From a virus: a stretch of DNA of 31,814 nt. The notes beneath the pieces were generated by a model that saw only the letters and a list, made by a program, of their open reading frames with translations, did not search any database and was not told the origin of the DNA. Location: positions 1 through 31,814 of the IMG/VR virus record IMGVR_UViG_3300020472_002797. One strand, 5' to 3'. Shown here one piece after another: positions 14,124 to 21,682 of this stretch. A program made the position numbers and the translations under genes. Position 1 is the first letter of the stretch. Each line of letters begins with the position of its first letter.

Positions 14124-14152
14124 AATATACAAAGGATAAATGAGAAAGTCAA
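14124..14152 (-). promoter_or_regulatory. Early-type promoter (copy 1)
   Basis: The -35 is TTGACT (14147-14152), the -10 is TATATT (14124-14129) and the spacer is 17 bp (TTCTCATTTATCCTTTG). An A-rich tract (14153-14173) immediately upstream overlaps the stop of the GH6 gene. This is the first promoter of the small-gene cluster. Confidence 0.85.
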
Positions 14153-14170
14153 GTGTTTTTTTTATTTTTT

Positions 14171-15007
14171 TTACTTTTTATTGTGGATTAGGTCGAGGGC
14201 TAATTGGTGTGAGAATCTTCCAGCCTTAGGGCCTCCGTTGACCCTACCATCACTTTCACCAGGTACCTTTACCCAAAGATATGCATCTACGATTTCATCG
14301 CAGGTTTTTGTGGTGGGATATTCTCCGATTGAACGACCAAATGGATTGAAATGTTCTGAGTTTGCCCCATTACCATTTCTTGATGTGTCGATAACAAAGT
14401 GTGTGTTATCAAGTCTTTTTGAAATCTTTTTACCATAATCATAACAAGTGGTTGTTGCATAATAATTACTCGTGTTTAACGCAAAACCCTTTACCTTGTG
14501 TACATCACATAGAGTTAGATAACTAACGGCCTTTGGTACTGATAACCAAGTGGGATGACCGATATCAATGTAGACTAAAGCATTAGTTCTACTTAATAAT
14601 TCAATTGAAGCCTTAATCAAACTCATTCTATCCATTCCATCCACCACACCCATTTGTTCCATATGTGGAATACAATCAGGCTCATATATTACTATTGGAC
14701 TTCTATCACCTATAGCATCACAAAATTCTTGAATGAATTCTAAATATTCATCAGTAGTATCTGCACCACCCTTTGAATGATGTCCTAAATCTCTATTTGG
14801 GATTGAATAAATTACTATAACAGGTAGGTAGGGATGGGCTCTTTTGAGTAATCTTTTTATTGATTTTTTAGTTTTTCGTATGTTTCTTTTGGGGCCTACA
14901 CCATACCAAAAAGCTATCGGTTCTTTTGTTATTTGTTTGATTTCAGGATAATCTTCACAGACATCCTTTCGACTATTCCAGTCAGGATAATAAAACCTAT
15001 AATTCAT
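14171..15007 (-). CDS. Glycoside hydrolase family 6 (endoglucanase/cellobiohydrolase-like)
   Basis: GH6 enzymes hydrolyse beta-1,4-glucans with inversion. The 278-aa protein carries every core block of the family in order: IPNRDLGHHSKGG (69-81, Asp73 like Asp175 of Trichoderma Cel6A), IYEPDCIPHM (107-116, Asp111 like the catalytic acid Asp221), YIDIGHPTWL (146-155), GFALNTSNYY (~174-183), FVIDTSRNGNG (204-214) and WVKVPGESDG (245-254, Asp253 like Asp401). It is a bare, compact catalytic domain: no signal peptide, linker or carbohydrate-binding module. The ATG directly follows the TAG of the upstream gene with no good ribosome site, implying re-initiation. Without export it must act in the cytoplasm, leave at lysis or ride on the virion. 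A host exopolysaccharide or cellulose-like polymer is the plausible target. Confidence 0.88.
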   Translation of the reverse strand: MNYRFYYPDWNSRKDVCEDYPEIKQITKEPIAFWYGVGPKRNIRKTKKSIKRLLKRAHPYLPVIVIYSIPNRDLGHHSKGGADTTDEYLEFIQEFCDAIGDRSPIVIYEPDCIPHMEQMGVVDGMDRMSLIKASIELLSRTNALVYIDIGHPTWLSVPKAVSYLTLCDVHKVKGFALNTSNYYATTTCYDYGKKISKRLDNTHFVIDTSRNGNGANSEHFNPFGRSIGEYPTTKTCDEIVDAYLWVKVPGESDGRVNGGPKAGRFSHQLALDLIHNKK

Positions 15008-15424
15008 CTACAAATTTTCGTTATTCCAAGTCTCCGTGTTGATTATTCGATGAATTTTTGTCGGTATGACATTTAGTCCTTGTTCATTTACTAATAATAA
15101 CGAATTTTGAAACTCACTCCAAGTTATTGGAAATGTTTTGTCCAACACACCATTGTTCTTTTCACGAATAACCTCGTTTAAAGCATTTATTGTATATAAT
15201 GTATTGGATTGTTTTTTTCTATGTAGTGCTATAGTGTCCATCCCCTCGATAAAATTATCTTGGTTGTTTGGAATGTTATAGGTACATATTAGCTGTGACA
15301 TATCCTTTTGGTTATTGAATATGTAAATCTTATCGAATAGCACATCATGACAACTGATGATTAAATCTATCGTGGGTTTCAACCTATCTTGGATTGTGAA
15401 TGTACAGAGTAATTGAGTTTTCAT
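15008..15424 (-). CDS. Unknown 138-aa phage protein
   Basis: Starts MKTQLLCTFTIQDRLKPTID one base after the stop of the 722-aa gene. It contains LFDKIYIFNNQ, an LICTYNIPNN segment, then IALHRKKQSNTLYTINALNE, DKTFPITWSEFQNSLLLVNE and a C-terminal VIPTKIHRIINTE. A compact alpha/beta fold is likely. I have the impression that related proteins occur in marine T4-like phages, but I know no function and assign none. Its stop codon abuts the GH6 start, so the two may be translated together. Confidence 0.72.
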   Translation of the reverse strand: MKTQLLCTFTIQDRLKPTIDLIISCHDVLFDKIYIFNNQKDMSQLICTYNIPNNQDNFIEGMDTIALHRKKQSNTLYTINALNEVIREKNNGVLDKTFPITWSEFQNSLLLVNEQGLNVIPTKIHRIINTETWNNENL

Positions 15425-15425
15425 A

Positions 15426-17594
15426 TTATTTCTTCATACTCTTTATTTTATCATCTAAAGAGTCGATCCTTTTTTGTATTACATCATACTCTTTTTGAGT
15501 ATAGGATGAACCATCGGCTGTTAATGCCTTTAAATCTTCTTGTGCTTCCTTCTTCAACTTAGAGTAAAAATTCTTTTGAATCTGAAACGGCCAACTTTCA
15601 GGATTCCAACCATGTTGTAATGCCTTCGCTGTATAATCGGTGTGTAAAATCTCCAATTGTGGTGGAGTTGGTAAACCACGACTTCTTGCCTTTGTGTTAA
15701 ATAGTGGGTAGTATCCATTCTCGTGCTTGACACCAATTGTTTTTGTGGCATAATCAACACTTAATTTTCCCCTAACCATTTCCATTACCTCTTCTTGTAA
15801 TTCTTTTCTTTCTTTCTCATCTTTTGTATCTCTGGCCTGACCAATCAATGATAATACCTTATCTTTTTCTTCCCCATCACCAAAAAATAAACCGGTAAAT
15901 GTGTTTAAATCCATCATCGAACCTAATTCGTTAGTACCTTCTCCCTTTTCATTACTACCAAATAAGACTTTGAAATCATCAACACCACCTGAGTCTTTAA
16001 ATCCAAGAACTTCACCCAAATGAACTCCATTCAAAAGAAAGTTTTTGAACGCCTTTTCATTTTCTGGTGACTTTCCAATAAAATCATACATCTTATCAGA
16101 TAGTTTGTGTTCCCATTGTCTGAAATTATTATATAATTCTCTTGACCTTGTATAATTAGGATCATCCTTTGGTGTATCATTTACAACAAATCTAAGTATA
16201 CCTTTTGCATGTTTAGCTGTTGTTTCTAATTTACCACTTTGGAGATATTCGTCTAATTGCTGTTCGGTTGTTTTACCTTCCCAAGTTGATGAATCACCTA
16301 CAAATGGTTTTAAATAATCTTTATATCCAGCCCTTAGTGTTGATTTACCAGTCAATTTTTTAAAATCTTGTTCGGCTTGTCTATCACCATTCATACCTCT
16401 TGTGTATAAATCTTTTGCCCTATCTATGGTGTTTATTAAATTTGTTCGAGTGTTTGACTTTTCTTTTAACTCGTTGGAAAGTGTAGTCTGTGCATCTTGT
16501 ATTCCTTTTTGCCAAACTTGTAATCCTGCTGTATCTTGAAACTCATTTAGTATCTTATCGACTTCTCCCTCATCCATACCCGATTCTAACATCTCACTTC
16601 TCATAGATTCTAAAACCTTTGGAAATTCTTGTTTATAAGTTTTATTTGCTATTGCTACATTTCCATCCTTCTTCAAAGATAGTGCTACAACAGAACCATC
16701 TTTAGTAGATATAAACATATCACCAGCACCTTCTTCAGCTGCCTTATCGTTTTCACCCTTGATACCAACATGCTTTCTACCATTAGTTGTGTCCCAACCG
16801 ATTTCTTTTACATTCTCAATACCTATGGCTTCAGGATTTTTATTCTCGTCTTTAATCATCATCCTTTCAATCGAATTAATGGATGATTCTACCCATTCAG
16901 GTTCAAGATAAGTTTCTTTATTATTTTCCCACTTTCCTTTTTCGTTTTGTGAACCAGCCTTTTGTAACATTTCTGCTCTGAATTTTGATAAAAAATTATT
17001 TCTTAACCAATTCTTTTTATCTTCATAACTTAATGATTCCCAAGCCTGTTTATCGTTTCCAAACTGAGCTCTCCAAGTTTTAACGGCCTGTTTCATTCCT
17101 TTGACTACGGTTGCTTCTCCTGCAGTACTTGCTGGTTTACCCATACCTAAATCAATATCATCAGGTAGTTCCTCACCATCTTCTCGTTCAGTTGCAAATT
17201 CTAAATATCTGTCTTCTTCTTTACTCTCAGGTGTATCATCATATCCTCTTTCATCTTTTTGAGGTTTTTCATCCTTACCTTTCTGTAAATCGTCATCATC
17301 CTTTACACCAAGTGCCTTCTTAACATCTTGAGCTGATGCATCTTTTTTTACTAACCTTTGTCCTCTATCAGGATTAAATTGTTTAACTGGATAATCAGAA
17401 CCATAACTACCATCAGGTTGTTTTTTTCTAACTAAGTCGATTTCGTATAAAAAATTATTAACTGCATTTTTATTCCAACCCCTTTTCAAGAGTTCCATTC
17501 TCAATAACATTCTATCGTTAGGATTTGTAAAATCAGGAGCTCCACCTTTAGATTTAAAACTAAAACCCTCTAATAATTTTTCCCAATAATTCAT
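15426..17594 (-). CDS. Large unknown protein with a nuclease-like motif
   Basis: 722 aa. Residues 1-50 form an ordered start (MNYWEKLLEGFSFKSKGGAP, RMELLKRGWNKNAVNNFLYE), followed by an acidic, disordered, Asp/Glu/Lys-rich linker (about 95-150). Residues ~232-312 (EWVESSINSIERMM, WDTTNGRKHVGIKG, GAGDMFIST, VVALSLKKDGN) have the helix-strand-strand layout and the D...(S/E)xK spacing of PD-(D/E)XK nucleases: Asp292, then Ser306-Leu-Lys308. The C-terminal third includes PLFNTKARSRGLPTPPQLEI and ends in a Lys-rich coiled coil. The start has CGGAGA seven bases before the ATG and a 4-base ATGA overlap with the polymerase-like gene. It could be a virion or DNA-processing protein. The nuclease idea is inference from pattern only. 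Confidence 0.78.
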   Translation of the reverse strand: MNYWEKLLEGFSFKSKGGAPDFTNPNDRMLLRMELLKRGWNKNAVNNFLYEIDLVRKKQPDGSYGSDYPVKQFNPDRGQRLVKKDASAQDVKKALGVKDDDDLQKGKDEKPQKDERGYDDTPESKEEDRYLEFATEREDGEELPDDIDLGMGKPASTAGEATVVKGMKQAVKTWRAQFGNDKQAWESLSYEDKKNWLRNNFLSKFRAEMLQKAGSQNEKGKWENNKETYLEPEWVESSINSIERMMIKDENKNPEAIGIENVKEIGWDTTNGRKHVGIKGENDKAAEEGAGDMFISTKDGSVVALSLKKDGNVAIANKTYKQEFPKVLESMRSEMLESGMDEGEVDKILNEFQDTAGLQVWQKGIQDAQTTLSNELKEKSNTRTNLINTIDRAKDLYTRGMNGDRQAEQDFKKLTGKSTLRAGYKDYLKPFVGDSSTWEGKTTEQQLDEYLQSGKLETTAKHAKGILRFVVNDTPKDDPNYTRSRELYNNFRQWEHKLSDKMYDFIGKSPENEKAFKNFLLNGVHLGEVLGFKDSGGVDDFKVLFGSNEKGEGTNELGSMMDLNTFTGLFFGDGEEKDKVLSLIGQARDTKDEKERKELQEEVMEMVRGKLSVDYATKTIGVKHENGYYPLFNTKARSRGLPTPPQLEILHTDYTAKALQHGWNPESWPFQIQKNFYSKLKKEAQEDLKALTADGSSYTQKEYDVIQKRIDSLDDKIKSMKK

Positions 17595-18910
17595 AATTTC
17601 TCCGTTATATCTTCCATTTCGTGGTAATTCAAACCCTTTGAAGATTTAGTCGGAAACACTCTATTTTGTTCGAGTATTTCTTTTACATCTGTCAAAAAAT
17701 CTAAACCATCGGTTAGTTTGAAGTCAAACAAAAAGCTATCGTAACTATACAATATTAACTTACTTTGTTTACCCTTCAAGAACGGAATCAATTCACTCAT
17801 AACCTTCATATTGTTTTCCGTTTCCAACAACTGAATCATATAGTTAAACAACTTATTACGATTCATGGCCGAAAGATTTTTTTTGTATATTCTCTTGTTA
17901 TAAATATTGCTTTCTACGAAATCTCTTCGTTTGAAATCACTCCAAATTTCATTTATATAGTTATTAACACGAAAGAAAAATGGATTCGTATCAATTACTT
18001 CTTGAGGTATTCTACCATAAAGATACTGAAATGAGGTACTTTTGGATGTTTCATAGTCCACATCACCATAAAATTCACTCATATGTTCATGAACCGACCC
18101 TTTTGGGAACTTATAATCCAAAATATGACCAATCAATCTTAAGTGATATGCATCATAGTCAAACTCCACCAATATACCATCTTGAAATCTACTCGTGTAT
18201 GGTTTTCTTGATTCATCCTTTTTATTTAGAGCTGCAAAATTAATACCACCGAATCTGTTACTTGGTCGACCAGTTGAGGTGTATAAATTATATTCACTAA
18301 ACACCATTTTATCATCTTTTCTTAATCCACTCTTTTCTATGAAACTTAAGTTTTCTATGATTTCATTGTTATACTCTTCGTGGATAGGTAATTTATAATT
18401 GTCCTCTAATAGTTTAACTTGTTCTCTACATAATTCTAAGTGTTTAAGTATTGGTATTATACGATTGGTATTTTTCATTTTCCACATTACTCTGTAAAAG
18501 TAATCATGTGTATTGGTGGATATTTCCTCTATCGATAAAGGCTCATTCTTATTCATGTAATGTTGTAAATTTACATCTATTACTTTTTTCATAACTTCAT
18601 CTTTCAAAACATTACCACTTGGTGTATTAATACCAAATTCCAATATATGAGATAGTTGTTTTTTATCATGAACGAATATACTACCGAACTTATTTATTGT
18701 CAATAGTTTTTTTAAACTTAGTTTTAATGCTTCTCCATGATTAAAGCACAACAAACCCTCTTCACCATCAACTATTTTTACATAAATAGCACAGAGTGAA
18801 TTATCTAATGGATGTCTATTCACATCCGATAATATTGGAATTATAAAGCAATCTTTGTTCTGATTTTCAAGCAAAAAATCATCTAATTGATTGTCTTTTT
18901 CAATTATCAC
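17591..18910 (-). CDS. Short, divergent family A DNA polymerase-like protein
   Basis: 439 aa. The C-terminal half is a family A palm/fingers: TSTGRPSNRFGGIN (211-224, like the TGRLSS..PNLQNIP block), motif A FDYDAYHLRLIGH (250-262; Asp251 = Klenow Asp705), motif B with Lys290, Phe294, Tyr298-Gly299 (= K758, F762, Y766-G), a NYMIQ block (356-360, = N845/Q849) and motif C YSYDSFLF (388-395; Asp391 = Asp882). Both metal-binding Asp are kept, but several usual residues differ: His256 for steric-gate Glu710, Tyr286 for Arg754, Tyr390-Asp-Ser392 for His-Asp-Glu. The N-terminal ~190 residues show no 3'-5' exonuclease motif I can recognise. GTG start with AGG nearby. The genome also begins a family B polymerase at 231. 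Role: repair, primer extension or an inactive accessory factor. Confidence 0.82.
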   Translation of the reverse strand: MIIEKDNQLDDFLLENQNKDCFIIPILSDVNRHPLDNSLCAIYVKIVDGEEGLLCFNHGEALKLSLKKLLTINKFGSIFVHDKKQLSHILEFGINTPSGNVLKDEVMKKVIDVNLQHYMNKNEPLSIEEISTNTHDYFYRVMWKMKNTNRIIPILKHLELCREQVKLLEDNYKLPIHEEYNNEIIENLSFIEKSGLRKDDKMVFSEYNLYTSTGRPSNRFGGINFAALNKKDESRKPYTSRFQDGILVEFDYDAYHLRLIGHILDYKFPKGSVHEHMSEFYGDVDYETSKSTSFQYLYGRIPQEVIDTNPFFFRVNNYINEIWSDFKRRDFVESNIYNKRIYKKNLSAMNRNKLFNYMIQLLETENNMKVMSELIPFLKGKQSKLILYSYDSFLFDFKLTDGLDFLTDVKEILEQNRVFPTKSSKGLNYHEMEDITEKL

Positions 18911-18955
18911 TATAACCTATTTGTTTTTTAATAAGTATCCTTTTGGATACTCAAA

Positions 18956-19459
18956 CTATCTAAATTTTCTGATGGATTCGTGTTCCCAATTGAACCAATC
19001 CAAAACCTCTCGTTGACTTCTATAACAATCTAACAATTCACCCTTTGTTTTAATCATGTCACTATCTAACTTCTCACCTCTATCAAAACACCAAAGTAAT
19101 TCAGGTCTAAGATGAGCTAAAACATCATGACAACCTCTATGTCTTGGATGACCATACTCTCCGTTTTCACCATGTGTTACAATCTTTTTGTAATCTCTTT
19201 CCCTTAATACCCTTAATAGTTCATAGATTAACTTTTCTCTAAAATAGTCCTCTTTACCCTTATATCCAGTCCAATGTTCATATTCATTGATACCAATAAA
19301 TCTCATACTATCTAAGAACTCTCTTCGTCTTATATCATTATGATATTCATCTAAGACTACAACCTTATATTCATCAGGATGACTAAGTAATTCCGCACCA
19401 CCAAATAATGCCTCATCATCAGGATGTGAAACAATCATGATTTTGTCTATTTTATTCAC
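18956..19459 (-). CDS. PIG-L/LmbE-family N-acetyl-glycan deacetylase
   Basis: Zinc hydrolases of this family remove acetyl groups from GlcNAc-containing substrates. The 167-aa protein has the signature HPDDE (12-16) after IMIVS and the late zinc-site region THGENGEYGHPRHRGCHD (95-112). It is shorter than many family members but both metal motifs are present. I chose the GTG at 19459: GAGG lies nine bases upstream, and it overlaps the nagB stop by eight bases. The longer frame to 19528 lies within nagB and adds no PIG-L-like sequence. Its partner is NagB, immediately upstream, so an amino sugar is the likely substrate; other PIG-L clades deacetylate bacillithiol or mycothiol precursors or antibiotics. 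Confidence 0.88.
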   Translation of the reverse strand: MNKIDKIMIVSHPDDEALFGGAELLSHPDEYKVVVLDEYHNDIRRREFLDSMRFIGINEYEHWTGYKGKEDYFREKLIYELLRVLRERDYKKIVTHGENGEYGHPRHRGCHDVLAHLRPELLWCFDRGEKLDSDMIKTKGELLDCYRSQREVLDWFNWEHESIRKFR

Positions 19460-20123
19460 TATAAAATACCTCACAATTTGAATGTTCTTGTAAAAGTGAA
19501 GCTGGGATATCATCGGTAATATCACCATAAACAGCTTCTTCTAAAATTTCTTTTTTATGTTTACCTACTGCAACTAAATATATCTTTTCGGCACCCAAAA
19601 TACTTGACATTCCCATTGTGTATGCCTGTGTGGGAACATCTTCAATGTTTTCAAAAAACCGACTATTATCCTTTATGGTGTTTTCTGTCAAATCAACTAT
19701 TCGTGTAGATGAGTATTTGTGTGAACCTGGTTCATTAAAGGCTATATGTCCATTGGTTCCAATTCCTAATATTTGAATATCGATTCCACCACTATTTTTA
19801 ATCATCAAATCATATTCATTATAATTTTCTTCGGTTGGAAAATGGTGTGTTCTGAAATTTAAATTACTGAACAAATGTTTGTTCATAAAATATTGGTAAG
19901 ATTGGTCATGATGTTTATCAATTCCAACATATTCATCAAGATTAAAAGTTATTGTATCACCGAAATTTGTGTTTCTCATTTTACTGAGTTTTTCATAGAT
20001 ACCAATTGGTGTGGAACCAGTAGCAAGTCCTAAAACAACATGACTTTGGTGTTTTACTTTGTCACGAATATTACTTGATATTAAATGACAAACTTTTTCG
20101 TAAGTATTACTCCTAATCCTCAT
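19452..20123 (-). CDS. nagB: Glucosamine-6-phosphate deaminase
   Basis: Converts glucosamine-6-phosphate to fructose-6-phosphate and ammonium, reversibly. The 223-aa protein has the phosphate-binding GLATGSTP (32-39), NLDEYVGI with the catalytic Asp (61-68), the signature GIGTNGHIAFNEPGS (120-134; His126 and Glu131), TMGMSSIL (169-176) and PASLLQ (207-212). The family's second Asp (GxDGH in E. coli) is Asn here; many short NagB proteins carry the N variant. It is short compared with the E. coli enzyme (266 aa), lacking the C-terminal allosteric tail. It overlaps thyX by 11 bases at its start and the PIG-L gene at its end, so the three are one operon. It can feed sugar carbon into the host and release ammonium for glutamine synthetase. 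Confidence 0.92.
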   Translation of the reverse strand: MRIRSNTYEKVCHLISSNIRDKVKHQSHVVLGLATGSTPIGIYEKLSKMRNTNFGDTITFNLDEYVGIDKHHDQSYQYFMNKHLFSNLNFRTHHFPTEENYNEYDLMIKNSGGIDIQILGIGTNGHIAFNEPGSHKYSSTRIVDLTENTIKDNSRFFENIEDVPTQAYTMGMSSILGAEKIYLVAVGKHKKEILEEAVYGDITDDIPASLLQEHSNCEVFYSE

Positions 20124-20817
20124 TCAAATAAATCTCACTCCATAGTTTAGTGGTTTCAGGAAATGATTCAAACATAATCTTTTTCATTGCCTTGGCATAT
20201 TCTTGAATCTCCCATTGTGCTGTTGGTTCATCTCGTAATTCTATGAAGTTCATAACACTTTGAAACGATGCTGTCCACCAAACCAATGTGTATTGTGAAA
20301 GTGGTAAAACAATTCTAGCCTGTTCTTTAGCCATTCCAGCTTCAATCATCCTATCGTATGTCATCTCGACTTGTTGCATATAATCATTGTAAAATTGAGT
20401 CATTCTCTTTTGTTGTAAATCATCCAACACACCTTCACTTGCCTGTTTGTTATCCTCACTCTGTTTTCTCCAAACATCAGGATGGTAATACTCTTGAACA
20501 GGAATGTAACGACCACTAATCTCATTCCAAGCGTGGTCTTTAGTTACACTTGATGATGTGGTTTCTATACCAACAACATGCTTGTACCATTGTCTTAGTA
20601 CAAATTCAGGTGCCTTTACAATCACCATGATGTGTTGATGTCTAAATGGACTAAAGTGTTTGTGTTTGATTAAAAATTTGGATAGTCTCTTATCCTTAGT
20701 TGTGAATTCGTCTGAACGACCACCAAATGAAACTCTGGCGGCATTAACAGGTGTTAAATCATCACCGAGTGTATCTACTAACTCAATGTGACCTTTATCT
20801 AAAACATCTATTTTCAT
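20113..20817 (-). CDS. thyX: Flavin-dependent thymidylate synthase
   Basis: Makes dTMP from dUMP using FAD and methylene-tetrahydrofolate. The 234-aa length is typical. Visible features: SFGGRSDEF (30-38), FRHQHIMVIVKAPEFVLRQW (58-77), YKH...NEISGRY (78-104) and ARIVLPLSQYT (167-177). The ThyX signature, normally RHRxxSxNExSxRY without a gap, here has a dozen or so extra residues between the RQWYKH half and the NEISGRY half, a variant loop over the active site. The start has AAGG nine bases before the ATG. A TATAAGTA about 25 nt upstream is one base from the T4 late-promoter core, but support is weak. It follows the tail genes and, with RNR, completes deoxynucleotide supply. Confidence 0.93.
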   Translation of the reverse strand: MKIDVLDKGHIELVDTLGDDLTPVNAARVSFGGRSDEFTTKDKRLSKFLIKHKHFSPFRHQHIMVIVKAPEFVLRQWYKHVVGIETTSSSVTKDHAWNEISGRYIPVQEYYHPDVWRKQSEDNKQASEGVLDDLQQKRMTQFYNDYMQQVEMTYDRMIEAGMAKEQARIVLPLSQYTLVWWTASFQSVMNFIELRDEPTAQWEIQEYAKAMKKIMFESFPETTKLWSEIYLNED

Positions 20818-20871
20818 TTTTTATAACCTTGATTTACTTATAATTAGTTGATAAAACTTCTAAAAACATTT

Positions 20872-21681
20872 TTAATATGCTGACTCATTTTGTATATTTT
20901 GAGTGTTTGTTTCTGAGAGTGTTTGTTGTAGTGATTCTGTGGATGACCTTAACTTACCCACCCTATCCTCTAAAGTATTCAATCCACCTGTGTAACCACT
21001 TAAAGGTGAAACTCTATCTATCAAATCAAAACCTTGTTGTTTTGCAATATCCAACTCTTTTAAATTCATGTTTTCTACCAATTCTTTATTTTCACCGACA
21101 AACCATTTTATTATTAATGTTTCGTACATCGGTAACTTTGATTCCCCATCAACCTCGTTGACTTCGAACATACTTCTTCTTCCGAATAACTCACGGACAA
21201 AATATCTATAAGAAAATCCCTTTTTGATATCCTTTTTTGAGATAGTCCACACAAATGGTTTTGCATATGTCTGTTTGGTTTTAAAGGGTTTTACTTTTTT
21301 ATATTCACCAAATGTTGTATCACCAACCATTCGAAGTATAATCTTTGAATTTACTTGGTGTTTATTTTTGGTCATGTAAGTTTCAACCTTAGTAAAATCA
21401 TTTACATGGATGTGATACGGAGTACCGACTTCCACTTTTGTTCCATCTTCAAAAACAAAATCCCTTGTATTTTCCACTACTCCAGCTGATTTAATAATCC
21501 TTTCATTCTCACCTAAAGTATGGGAAGTTCCACCTATTTTACCCTTTAAAAACTCAAGTCTTTGTGAAGTTACTTGTTGACTCAAGTTTGGCAAACTTGG
21601 ATTACTGAAAAATGTAGGTTTATTTTTCTTGGAATTTCCTTTTCGCTTCTTTTTACTCTTTTTTAAATTCGTACCAGCCAT
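20872..21681 (-). CDS. Probable virion/baseplate protein, unknown
   Basis: 269 aa, last gene of the tail module, beginning two bases from the end of the 949-aa baseplate gene. The first 25 residues are almost all Lys/Asn/Ser (KKSKKKRKGNSKKNKP), a disordered basic arm. The core is beta-rich (FVFEDGTKVEVGTPYHIHVN, KIILRMVGDTTFG, FVWTISKKDIKKGFSYRYFV, ETLIIKWFVGE) and the end is a Ser/Thr/Asn-rich helix (LEDRVGKLRSSTESLQQTLS). No enzyme motif. A structural role follows from position and composition. Weak ribosome site, so translation is probably coupled. Confidence 0.72.
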   Translation of the reverse strand: MAGTNLKKSKKKRKGNSKKNKPTFFSNPSLPNLSQQVTSQRLEFLKGKIGGTSHTLGENERIIKSAGVVENTRDFVFEDGTKVEVGTPYHIHVNDFTKVETYMTKNKHQVNSKIILRMVGDTTFGEYKKVKPFKTKQTYAKPFVWTISKKDIKKGFSYRYFVRELFGRRSMFEVNEVDGESKLPMYETLIIKWFVGENKELVENMNLKELDIAKQQGFDLIDRVSPLSGYTGGLNTLEDRVGKLRSSTESLQQTLSETNTQNIQNESAY

Positions 21682-21682
21682 T

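Noticed and set aside
19460-19528. Longer PIG-L start at 19528
   Set aside because: The extra 23 residues are antiparallel-free frame read-through of nagB coding sequence; the GTG at 19459 has a GAGG ribosome site and standard spacing to HPDDE.
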